Part shown: piece by piece, positions 32,967 to 40,516 of the stretch
How the letters are laid out: each line of letters opens with the position of its first letter
Position numbering within the stretch: position 1 is the stretch's first letter
Source: Lachnospiraceae bacterium
GTDB lineage: Bacteria > Bacillota > Clostridia > Lachnospirales > Lachnospiraceae
DNA: 40,516 bases
Reading direction: 5' to 3'
Assembly: GCA_021153325.1 (NCBI GenBank)
Contig: JAGKTQ010000028.1
Span: 1-40,516 of the forward strand
Notes under the pieces: model-generated
Seen by the model: the letters and a program-made list of their open reading frames with translations, nothing else
Told to the model about the DNA's origin: nothing
The model's database searches: none
Translations under genes and position numbers: made by a program

Positions 32967-35900
32967 ATGGCAAAAAGAGCACCTAAGAAAAGAATGAACA
33001 GAAAGATGAAGAGAACCATCAGAAAGAGCTTGTCTGCATTGTTCATGGCAACAGCGATTGCAATAGCAGCAATTCCGGTACAGGATAATACAGCTGCAGA
33101 AACTACAATACCGGTATACGTGGATGGTGTTGGAAGCAGTCAGAGCGCGGAAGAAGCAGAAATACCATATTCTGTTACGGATGCGGATGTAGATAGTTCT
33201 TTAGGATTTTCATGTACTTCTTCCTATGATGGGTATGTGATCACAGAAACAAATGGAGAGTATTTCCTTGACCTGATTTATAAGATCGGTACGAATGGTT
33301 CTATTAATGCCATTACAGGATATAATATTGATTATGAACCGAGTGGTGGAACTCTTACTATTCCATTGTTCATAGCAAAGAGTTATGAGCAGTTTCAGGA
33401 TACTGATGTTAAAGCTGCTTATATGAATGGTTCTGATTATTCCACACTTCAATTACAGTACAATAATTACAATCCTGGTAATGAAGATGGATATGAAGAT
33501 GATGGTATTACACCTAAATATAAAATTGACTTTTCCAAAATGACAGAGGCTCAGGTGCTGCCATATGCAAGAGATGTATATGCATGTGACCGAGCAAACT
33601 ATACACCGGGATACAAAGCACAGATAGTACATATTGGAAGAAATGATGTAGATGGAGTTGACCAGACTGCATATGTTCCATATAATACATCAACTTCAGA
33701 ATTTTATATTACAGAGCAGTATGAGATTGGCGCAATCGCGGATGGTGCATTTGCTTCCAATAAAGGATTGTTCTCTAAGAAAGATCCTACGGCAACAACA
33801 GACAGTGCTGCTTTAAAGATTTCAAAAATTGTGTTGAATGATCGTTTGACTATTATCGGTGATGAGGCATTCAAAGGAATGGCGAATCTGGAAAGTGTTG
33901 ATTTACAAGGTGTTACAACTGTTGGTAATCGTACTTTCGAAGGATGTAATGGTCTGCAGTCCGTAAACTTTGCGAATGTATCAAAAATTGGAACAGAAGC
34001 GTTTAAGGATTGTACTTCTTTGAATAGTGTGACTTTAGAGAAGTCTTTGAAGAAAATATATCCGGGAGCATTTGCGAATTGTGCTTCTTTATCTTCAATT
34101 GATATGAGCAAGGTAACCGGAGAAAATATAATTGATAAATTTGCATTTTATAACTGTACTGGTTTGAACAGCATTGCATTTTCAAACCTTACAACTTCTA
34201 TTGGAGATTGTGCTTTTGCAGTTTCATCTGATAAAACAGTTACCGGCTCTTTGACAAGTATTGAATTTCCGATAGATGTTAATACTTTCGGTAAAGCGGT
34301 AGTGTCCGGCAGAAGCAATTTACTCAATTGTACATTGCCAAAAACGTACGGTGGTACATCACCGACAACTTTGGATGCCGGTTTCTTCAGACAATGTAAA
34401 AATTTACAGTGGGTAAAGATTAATGGACCATATTTGAGTTTTGCAGATAATACGTTTGTCAGTGTGACTTCGGATGAGTTTTATATAGAAGGACCTGCAA
34501 CCTATGATGGCTCTGATAATGCCAATTATGATAATGCAGATTATTATTCCAATCCAAGAGTATCTGCACACGAGGCTGGTATTACTTATAAGTTTACTGC
34601 CAATGGTGTTTCTTACTTTGATGTAGCATACAGCTATCAGAAAAAGAATGCAGATGGAGAATTGCTGTGGCAGGATGCTTATGGAAATACTTATACAGAG
34701 GCTGATGGAATTTATGATGCAAGTGGCAATCTGTTAGCTGGTCTGTCTGAAGTAACAGTAACAGATTATTATTTGATCAATGCAAATACAGGAGCATTGG
34801 AAAAATATACACCGGATGCAGATAATAATGAGTATACAGAAATTGTTATCAAAGGTAATTACAATGGTGTTTCCGTTAAATCTGTCGATGAAGGATGTTT
34901 TGACTCTGTAAAAAATAGTGCGACAAAGCTTACTGTAGAAGATAATACGATCTCAGAGATCGGGGCAAGTGCTTTTGAAGGGTTCACAGCATTAAAAGTT
35001 GTAGACTTGGGAAATTCCATAACCAAAATTGGAAATAGAGCATTCGCTAATTGCGATTCTTTGACGGATGTATATTTTAATATGGATAATGTTACGATTG
35101 GTTCCGAGGCATTTACAAAATCATCGGGTATGACTACTGGACTTACTTTCTATGGTAAGATTGCAAGTGATTTTGAACCTTTTGTATGGGCAATGCAGAA
35201 AGATAACAATCTTTCAGAAGAAGGACTCCGTGTTCTTTATAAGAGTCTGGAGCCAGAGAGCTTAGCTGCTATCTATGATGTAGGTGCATCTACAGATGAT
35301 AATAGTGTAGTTACTTTAATGTATTATCCGATTTACCAGTGTCTGGATGATGATAATGAAGATTACAGACGTGAGAAAGCAAGCCTGTTGGGAATTGCTA
35401 ACTATGAAGATTATAGCATCATCGAGCGCTTTGAAGCAGGAACAGCAGGAAGTGATGCGAGCGTTTCCTATGCAGACGCAGAAGATATAAGTTATGTAGA
35501 TGGAACAAGATATATCGTGATTCCAGAAGGCATCACCTCTATTGACTCTGCTGCTTACTTCATGTCACCATATAATAATAAGAGTATTACAACCTATGTT
35601 GAGAGTGGAGATGGTTCCAGTTCTGCAAAAATGGTAATGGAAGCAAGTTTATCCTCTTCCAACGGTGGAAAAGCAGATGAACCAATGTCTGTTCCGGGAC
35701 TTTTCAGTGGATATTATGATGATTATGAAGATGGTACTGAAGAAGATACTCTCTACGAAGTAGAAGAAAGAGGAAATGACCGCGTAGAAAAAATATCAAT
35801 GAGTACAGTTACTTCACTTCCAGATTATGCTTTTGATAGTTGTGAAAGATTGCGTGAAGTAGAATTAGGAGCTGCTTGTACGGATATTGGTATAGCACCA

Positions 35901-37625
35901 TTTAGAGGATGTACTTCTCTTGAAACAGTGACAGCAACAGGAAATCCTAAGATTTTCGTTGAAAATGATATTATATATGAATTAAAGGATGATGGTACAT
36001 ACAGATTGGTTCAGTGTCTTCCTACAAGAGGTGCTGATAACGATACCTATAGATATGTAGATTCTACAACAGATCCAAAACTGGCAAATGTATCAGAAAT
36101 TTCAGAAAGTGCTTTCGTGGAATGCGATAATTTGATCAACGTTGATCTGAGTGACAGCATATCACTGAAAGAAATACCGGAAGACTGCTTTAAGGATTGT
36201 GCCTTATTGAAAGGTGTTCAGCTTCCACGCTCAGTTAATTATATTCATGAAGGTGCATTTGCAGGTTGTAAATATGTAACTGTAAAAATACCGGCAAATG
36301 AGGTATATATTCATAGAGATGCTTTAGAGCATGGAGAAGATGCAGTTTATATTTGGAGTTATTCTGATTCATCTGCAGCTCGTTATGCAGCAGATAATGA
36401 TGTAAACTTCCAGGTACTGAATGATGATGAGCATTTGGTCGTATTTATGGATTCGGATTATACAGAACTTTCCAGAACCTATTTAAAAGATGGAGGTTCT
36501 TTGGAACAGGCTTTAGCTGCTGCAGGACAGGATAGTCCGACAAAAACCGGTTATAAATTTACTGGATGGGCACATTTACCAAGTACTTTGGATACTTTAA
36601 ATATTACAGAAGACTGTACTTTTATAGCACAGTACACCAGTACATCAAGCAGTAGTGGAAGCGGAACGGGAACGGATAACAACAATAGTGGTACGAATAA
36701 TAATGGTACGAATGATAATAGCAATAACAATCAAAGTACAAAATTATATACCGTTACAGTTGTTAACGGAAGCGGAAGCGGAAGCTATGTAGAGGGTGCT
36801 ACTGTTATTATCACAGCAAATAATCCTGCATCAGGCAAGAAGTTCAAAGACTGGACAGTGGAAACAAATAATGCCACACTTGCAAGCAGCAGAACAATGG
36901 CAACGACCTTTACAATGCCGGCTGGAGATGTAAAGATTACAGCAAATTATGAGGATGATACTTCCTCTTCAAGCAGTAGCAGTTCTTCATCCAGTGGTAA
37001 TAAAAATAGCAGTACAGTAAGTGGAAATACGAGCGGAACAAGCAGTACAAACAGTACCAAGGTAATCATTACAAGACCGGGTATTTCTGATACCGATTTG
37101 GCTGCAGCAAAAGTAAACGGTTCTAAAGATGGCTTTATTGTTAAGATTTCAGAAACAGCGGAAGCTACAGCAGCAGTAGAAGCAGCATTAACAAACAAAT
37201 ATGGAAGTCTTGATAATATCCGTTATGTTGCAATGGACATCAGTCTGTATGATTCGACTGGAACAAATAAGATTACAGATACGACAGGATATACGATTGA
37301 TATTACAATCCCAATTCCAGATGAATTGAGAGAATATGCTGGAAATAATAAAACAGCGGCAGTTGTAAACTCACAACTTGAAAGTTTGTCACCTAAGTTT
37401 ACTACCATTGATGGAGTACCATGTGTTACTTTTAGAGCGACACATTTCTCACCATATACAATCTATGTAGATACACAGAACCTTTCAGCAGGTACATTGG
37501 ATTCTACACCACAAACGGGAGATGGTATCCATCCGAAATGGTTCTTATCTATTGGACTTGCATGTCTTTCTGTAATATTATTTATGAAAAAAGACAAGAA
37601 AACACCAAATATTAAGATGGCGTAA
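32967..37625 (+). CDS. Large LRR_5 (BspA-like) surface protein with sortase sorting signal
   Basis: The 1552-residue secreted protein has a basic N-terminus (MAKRAPKKRMNRKMKR) and a signal segment (about 24-44). It contains many BspA-type leucine-rich repeats (motifs such as IGDEAFKGMANLESVDL) in two blocks, about 270-500 and 640-720, and again at 950-1130. An InlB-like repeat (about 1155-1222) and a second beta repeat (about 1250-1330, KFKDWTVETN) follow, separated by Ser/Gly/Asn linkers. The C-terminus has TPQTGDG (1514-1520), a hydrophobic segment and KKDKK, a sortase sorting signal. LRR_5 proteins often mediate adhesion. The gene follows srtB. The ribosome site is AGAGGAGAG. Confidence 0.92.
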   Translation: MAKRAPKKRMNRKMKRTIRKSLSALFMATAIAIAAIPVQDNTAAETTIPVYVDGVGSSQSAEEAEIPYSVTDADVDSSLGFSCTSSYDGYVITETNGEYFLDLIYKIGTNGSINAITGYNIDYEPSGGTLTIPLFIAKSYEQFQDTDVKAAYMNGSDYSTLQLQYNNYNPGNEDGYEDDGITPKYKIDFSKMTEAQVLPYARDVYACDRANYTPGYKAQIVHIGRNDVDGVDQTAYVPYNTSTSEFYITEQYEIGAIADGAFASNKGLFSKKDPTATTDSAALKISKIVLNDRLTIIGDEAFKGMANLESVDLQGVTTVGNRTFEGCNGLQSVNFANVSKIGTEAFKDCTSLNSVTLEKSLKKIYPGAFANCASLSSIDMSKVTGENIIDKFAFYNCTGLNSIAFSNLTTSIGDCAFAVSSDKTVTGSLTSIEFPIDVNTFGKAVVSGRSNLLNCTLPKTYGGTSPTTLDAGFFRQCKNLQWVKINGPYLSFADNTFVSVTSDEFYIEGPATYDGSDNANYDNADYYSNPRVSAHEAGITYKFTANGVSYFDVAYSYQKKNADGELLWQDAYGNTYTEADGIYDASGNLLAGLSEVTVTDYYLINANTGALEKYTPDADNNEYTEIVIKGNYNGVSVKSVDEGCFDSVKNSATKLTVEDNTISEIGASAFEGFTALKVVDLGNSITKIGNRAFANCDSLTDVYFNMDNVTIGSEAFTKSSGMTTGLTFYGKIASDFEPFVWAMQKDNNLSEEGLRVLYKSLEPESLAAIYDVGASTDDNSVVTLMYYPIYQCLDDDNEDYRREKASLLGIANYEDYSIIERFEAGTAGSDASVSYADAEDISYVDGTRYIVIPEGITSIDSAAYFMSPYNNKSITTYVESGDGSSSAKMVMEASLSSSNGGKADEPMSVPGLFSGYYDDYEDGTEEDTLYEVEERGNDRVEKISMSTVTSLPDYAFDSCERLREVELGAACTDIGIAPFRGCTSLETVTATGNPKIFVENDIIYELKDDGTYRLVQCLPTRGADNDTYRYVDSTTDPKLANVSEISESAFVECDNLINVDLSDSISLKEIPEDCFKDCALLKGVQLPRSVNYIHEGAFAGCKYVTVKIPANEVYIHRDALEHGEDAVYIWSYSDSSAARYAADNDVNFQVLNDDEHLVVFMDSDYTELSRTYLKDGGSLEQALAAAGQDSPTKTGYKFTGWAHLPSTLDTLNITEDCTFIAQYTSTSSSSGSGTGTDNNNSGTNNNGTNDNSNNNQSTKLYTVTVVNGSGSGSYVEGATVIITANNPASGKKFKDWTVETNNATLASSRTMATTFTMPAGDVKITANYEDDTSSSSSSSSSSSGNKNSSTVSGNTSGTSSTNSTKVIITRPGISDTDLAAAKVNGSKDGFIVKISETAEATAAVEAALTNKYGSLDNIRYVAMDISLYDSTGTNKITDTTGYTIDITIPIPDELREYAGNNKTAAVVNSQLESLSPKFTTIDGVPCVTFRATHFSPYTIYVDTQNLSAGTLDSTPQTGDGIHPKWFLSIGLACLSVILFMKKDKKTPNIKMA

Positions 37626-37639
37626 TCTGAGGTCGAAAT

Positions 37640-38782
37640 ATGAAAAAGTTAAATAAGAAACTGGGAGGTGTGTTGATGGCAACGTTGCTTGTGGCAGCGG
37701 CAGTCATCACACAAATACCAGTAAATGCTGTGAATGCAAAAACAACTGTCACAGCAGATTTTCAGACAAGTGAAGGAAAATTGATGAAGTATCAGGGCAC
37801 GGCAAGTACCGTGTCCATTCCGGCTGACGTAAAGGAAATTGGAGAAGAGGCGTTTGCAGGAAATACTACATTAGTGAATGTGACGATCCCATCTTCTGTA
37901 GAGAAGATTGATTATGGCGCGTTTGCAGGATGTACTTCTTTAGAGACTGTTACAATTTCGGATGGAACGGAAGAGATTGGTAATGGTGTGTTTGCTGGCT
38001 GTTCCCAGTTGGATAAAGTTACGTTTGGAAAAGATGTAAAGAAAGTAGGCTCTGGTGTATTCGTTGGCTGTACAAAGTTAGAGAAGATAGAGATATCCAC
38101 AAAAAACGAAGATTTAGTCTGCGTTTCCGGTGTGCTTTATGATAAAGAGAAGACGACTTTGATCGAAATGCTTCCGGGAAGAGCGTATACGGCATTTTAT
38201 TTTCCATCTACGGTTACAACGATAAGACCATATGCTTTTTGGGGCGTTGAAAGCTTACAAAAAGTACTTTTGAGTCAGAGGCTTCACGAAATTCCGGCAT
38301 ATGCGTTTAGTAATTGTAAGTCATTGACTGGCATAGAAATTCCTTATTCTGTATATCGGATTGAATTGAATGCATTTGAAAATTGTACTGCTTTAGAGGA
38401 AGTGATTCTGCATCCTTCTGTAAATTATATTCATGATACAGCATTTTCTGGATGTAATAAGCTACAGATTACAGCCGAAGAAGGAACATATGGTTATGAA
38501 TTTGCACAGAGTCTGCCAGCTCCGGAAGAAGAGACAAAGGAAGAGGCAAGCATTTCTATATTAGATAGTATTGCAGTTTCCGATGAAGAAATTTTGACAT
38601 CTTCTGAAGAAGATACGACGCAGAATAGCTCTCAAAGTACTCCACAAAATGGTACGAGTACAGGAAGTGGATACGTGGATCCACTGGAGCTTCCAGAGGA
38701 TTCTTCAGTGCTTGGAAAGACAAGAGTAATTGGAAATAATGCATTTGTTATTATGGATGGAACAAAACCAACCGTTCATTAA
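37640..38782 (+). CDS. Secreted LRR_5 (BspA-like) protein without anchor
   Basis: The 380-residue protein has a signal peptide (about 1-34, MKKLNKKLGG then MATLLVAAAVITQ) and about eight LRR_5 repeats (residues 55-285, such as IGEEAFAGNTTLVNVTIP and CTSLETVTI). A Ser/Thr/Glu-rich linker and a short end, TRVIGNNAFVIMDG, follow. Unlike its neighbour, it has no sorting signal or membrane anchor, so it is probably released or held non-covalently. It starts 14 bases after the large LRR gene, has CTGAGGTCG upstream, and shares sequence style with it, suggesting a duplication-derived partner. It is the last gene before the terminator at 38812-38858. Confidence 0.9.
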   Translation: MKKLNKKLGGVLMATLLVAAAVITQIPVNAVNAKTTVTADFQTSEGKLMKYQGTASTVSIPADVKEIGEEAFAGNTTLVNVTIPSSVEKIDYGAFAGCTSLETVTISDGTEEIGNGVFAGCSQLDKVTFGKDVKKVGSGVFVGCTKLEKIEISTKNEDLVCVSGVLYDKEKTTLIEMLPGRAYTAFYFPSTVTTIRPYAFWGVESLQKVLLSQRLHEIPAYAFSNCKSLTGIEIPYSVYRIELNAFENCTALEEVILHPSVNYIHDTAFSGCNKLQITAEEGTYGYEFAQSLPAPEEETKEEASISILDSIAVSDEEILTSSEEDTTQNSSQSTPQNGTSTGSGYVDPLELPEDSSVLGKTRVIGNNAFVIMDGTKPTVH

Positions 38783-38811
38783 ATGTTGAATAGAGTCATT
38801 ATATGCGCAAC

Positions 38812-38858
38812 AAAAATCTCCCAGCATAAGATATTAGAAAAGGCTGGGGGATTTTTTT
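38812..38858 (+). terminator. Strong terminator of the sortase/LRR operon, overlapping the next gene's RBS
   Basis: A 14 bp stem with one G-T wobble: AAAAATCTCCCAGC (38812-38825) faces GCTGGGGGATTTTT (38843-38856), and the T-run reaches 38858. The GGGGG used as ribosome site by the next gene (38846-38850) lies in the 3' arm, and its GTG start begins directly after the T-run. Confidence 0.88.
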
Positions 38859-39779
38859 GTGTATCGGGTCAGGAAGCAAATAGGATGTACAGATGATTTG
38901 CTGCTGGAATTATCAGGAAAACCTGTCGGCGTAGCAGTGCTGGATACAGGTATCAGCAATCATCCCGATTTTGAAAATAGAATATTAGATTTTAAAGATT
39001 TTGTTCATAATAGAAAAAAGAACTATGATGATAGTGGACATGGAACACATGTAGCAGGATGCATTGGAGGCGACGGTAAAGTTTCTAATGGAAAATACAG
39101 AGGGATTCATCCAAAGTGCAATTTTCTTATTGGTAAAGTTTTGAATGCAGATGGAGATGGCAACTTGGTTGATATGATACAGGGATTTGAGTGGGTCTTA
39201 AAAATGGCAGAGCAATATAATATCTGTATCGTGAATATCTCAGTAGGTGTAACAAGCACTATGGAACCGGAATATTTGGAAATCATGCTTGCACTTGTGG
39301 AAGAGGCGTGGCAGAAAAATATATTAGTTGTTTGTGCTGCAGGAAATTCAGGACCGAAACCTATGACGATATCACCGCTTGGGGCAGGAAAACATATTAT
39401 AACGGTGGGATGTCATGATGGTGGTTATTTTGGAAATCGAAAAGATATTTGTGAAATGTATTCAGGAAGAGGACCAACGCAGTATACAATTAAGAAACCG
39501 GATCTGGTAGCACCGGGAACGGATATTATTTCGTGTAATGCAGCCTATCGTATGAGAAATTGGCGTTTCTTTGGAGAACCATATATTAAAAAGAGTGGAA
39601 CATCAATGGCTACGCCTATAGTAACTGGTGCAGCAGCTTTATTGATTCAAAAATGCGGCAGGCTGGAATGTGAAGAAATAAAAAGAAGATTGATCTATAG
39701 TGCAGTAGATCTGAAAGAGCCTTGGACAAAACAAGGCTGGGGAATGCTGAATGTGAAAAGGTTAATGACCATTGTATAG
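38859..39779 (+). CDS. Intracellular-type subtilisin-like serine protease (S8)
   Basis: The 306-residue protease has the intact triad: D29 in VAVLDTG, H61 in SGHGTHVAG and S249 in SGTSMATP; GAAGNSG holds the oxyanion Asn. There is no signal peptide or propeptide-like region, so it resembles cytoplasmic subtilases. GTG 38859 is chosen because GGGGG lies 8 bases upstream and the catalytic Asp is then a normal ~29 residues from the start. No other Met lies before the catalytic core. The ribosome site is in the stem of the preceding terminator, so translation from read-through RNA may be reduced. Confidence 0.88.
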   Translation: MYRVRKQIGCTDDLLLELSGKPVGVAVLDTGISNHPDFENRILDFKDFVHNRKKNYDDSGHGTHVAGCIGGDGKVSNGKYRGIHPKCNFLIGKVLNADGDGNLVDMIQGFEWVLKMAEQYNICIVNISVGVTSTMEPEYLEIMLALVEEAWQKNILVVCAAGNSGPKPMTISPLGAGKHIITVGCHDGGYFGNRKDICEMYSGRGPTQYTIKKPDLVAPGTDIISCNAAYRMRNWRFFGEPYIKKSGTSMATPIVTGAAALLIQKCGRLECEEIKRRLIYSAVDLKEPWTKQGWGMLNVKRLMTIV

Positions 39780-39799
39780 AAAATGGTACTAAAGTTTTA

Positions 39800-39828
39800 T
39801 TTACAAAAGAGAAAGAGACAGATACTAT
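39800..39828 (+). promoter_or_regulatory. Possible promoter
   Basis: TTTACA (39800-39805), 17 bases, TACTAT (39823-39828). A transcript from here would start near 39835 and meet the hairpin at 39879. Confidence 0.4.
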
Positions 39829-39878
39829 ATAAAAAGGGATTGAAAAAGAGAGAAAGAATTTAATATGTAAGATGTTAG

Positions 39879-39909
39879 AGAGTCGTTTGTTAAAATGGCT
39901 CTTTTTTTG
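39879..39909 (+). terminator. Short hairpin terminator or attenuator
   Basis: AGAGTC (39879-39884) pairs with GGCTCT (39897-39902) followed by seven T. The stem is only 6 bp with one wobble. It ends the subtilase transcript or attenuates the next gene. A second hairpin, TTTTAAG/CTTAAAA (39915-39939), follows. Confidence 0.5.
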
Positions 39910-39948
39910 TCGCTTTTTAAGAGCCTGCGTTGCTTAAAAGGAGGAAAT

Positions 39949-40516
39949 ATGAAATCAATCAGCAAAATGTTAATCGCCGTAGGCACTGGAATTTTATTTT
40001 TGATCTGTATACTGATCGGTGTGCTTTATTACCGTAATTTGAATCGAAATGAAGAAGAAATGGCAGTGACTATAGAAAAGAATTTGAAACAATACTTGAA
40101 TGAACGTGTGAGTGAGTTAAACCCTCAAATTTTAGAGCAGGAGGGAAATGATGAGTTAATACAAGAAGTACTTGACCATATAGTCAATAATTTTATGGAT
40201 GACTGGAAGAGTCAATTTATTGATGAAGCTGGAGAGGTATTTATTTCGGAAGAGGAATATGCAGTAATCGGAGATGAGATTTTTTCGTCTTTGCAGGAGG
40301 AACTATTAAAACGATTGGAACAGGCAAATGGAGAAGAACGTGAAAAAATACTTTCCGCATTGGAACAGTTAAAAACAGAAAATAGCAATGGATTAAAGGT
40401 CATAAAAGAAGAAATACAAAATAGTATTTCTGCTGCGATTGACAGAATTGCTGCAATAGAAAAGAAAGTTTCTGATATGGAAGGCGAAACACAAGGAACA
40501 AAAGAAAGTATTGTAA
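39949..40516 (+). CDS. Membrane-anchored coiled-coil protein, partial at the window edge
   Basis: From ATG 39949, preceded by AAAAGGAGGAAAT, the frame stays open for 189 codons to the right edge, so the protein is cut. It begins MKSISKMLIAVGTGILFLIC, a basic start with one hydrophobic segment (about 7-28) that is an uncleaved anchor or signal peptide. The rest is Glu/Lys/Gln-rich with long helical runs (LLKRLEQANGEEREKILSAL and similar) typical of a coiled coil. No family is recognised. It could be an extracellular stalk or spacer protein of the surface locus, but this is a guess. Confidence 0.75.
   Translation, partial: MKSISKMLIAVGTGILFLICILIGVLYYRNLNRNEEEMAVTIEKNLKQYLNERVSELNPQILEQEGNDELIQEVLDHIVNNFMDDWKSQFIDEAGEVFISEEEYAVIGDEIFSSLQEELLKRLEQANGEEREKILSALEQLKTENSNGLKVIKEEIQNSISAAIDRIAAIEKKVSDMEGETQGTKESIV

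Overview
The window looks like chromosomal DNA of a low-GC anaerobic Firmicute, most probably a motile, spore-forming Lachnospiraceae relative. This rests on AT-rich, A/G-rich coding strands, Shine-Dalgarno sites of the AGGAGG type, a T-box leader, CheV, a BspA-like surface repeat protein next to a class B sortase, and very large sensor kinases. No sequence search was possible, so family calls come from motifs and recall.

Layout, left to right. (1) 1-154: the last ~33 nt of a 23S rRNA gene and the rRNA operon terminator, with no 5S gene between them. (2) 357-6262: cheV, a divergent sirtuin-like protein, a repeat-rich acidic/lysine-rich single-pass membrane protein, then hisH-hisF-ung ending in a terminator. 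(3) 6303-8402: a TrmB-type regulator with an operator-like repeat array over its own promoter, and a diaminopimelate decarboxylase (lysA). (4) 8455-8656: tRNA-Leu(CAA) with its own promoter and terminator. (5) 8696-21441: a run of eleven codirectional genes with no visible internal terminator: small membrane protein, zinc-finger anti-sigma-like protein, polA, coaE, an FtsA-like ATPase with repeated beta-grasp-like tails, walJ, an ACT protein with its DUF711/PFL partner, a cytoplasmic GH13 amylase, and a MoxR/VWA pair.

(6) 21440-22979: a palindromic intergenic element, a LytTR regulator and a coiled-coil protein. (7) 23029-26441: a methyl-accepting chemotaxis protein, then a tyrosine T-box leader and tyrS. 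(8) 26454-30476: a two-component pair. The response regulator has a ~195-residue N-terminal extension and a receiver lacking its first strand and one Mg-binding acid; the kinase has 913 residues. (9) 30473-31639, minus strand: a two-gene unit behind a promoter that fits the SigE consensus, and a Cys/Asn-rich mini-protein behind one that fits SigK. Together they suggest an uncharacterised sporulation (mother-cell/coat) locus. (10) 31757-38858: a class B sortase with a cytoplasmic N-terminal module, its probable substrate (1552 aa, LRR_5 repeats, TPQTG sorting signal) and a second, unanchored LRR_5 protein. (11) 38859-40516: an intracellular-type subtilisin whose ribosome binding site lies in the preceding terminator stem, and the start of a membrane-anchored coiled-coil protein cut by the window edge.

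The strongest candidates for undescribed biology are the minus-strand SigE/SigK-like trio, the altered-receiver response regulator, the FtsA-like protein with duplicated tails, and the terminator/RBS overlap at the subtilase. Most of the rest is ordinary housekeeping.
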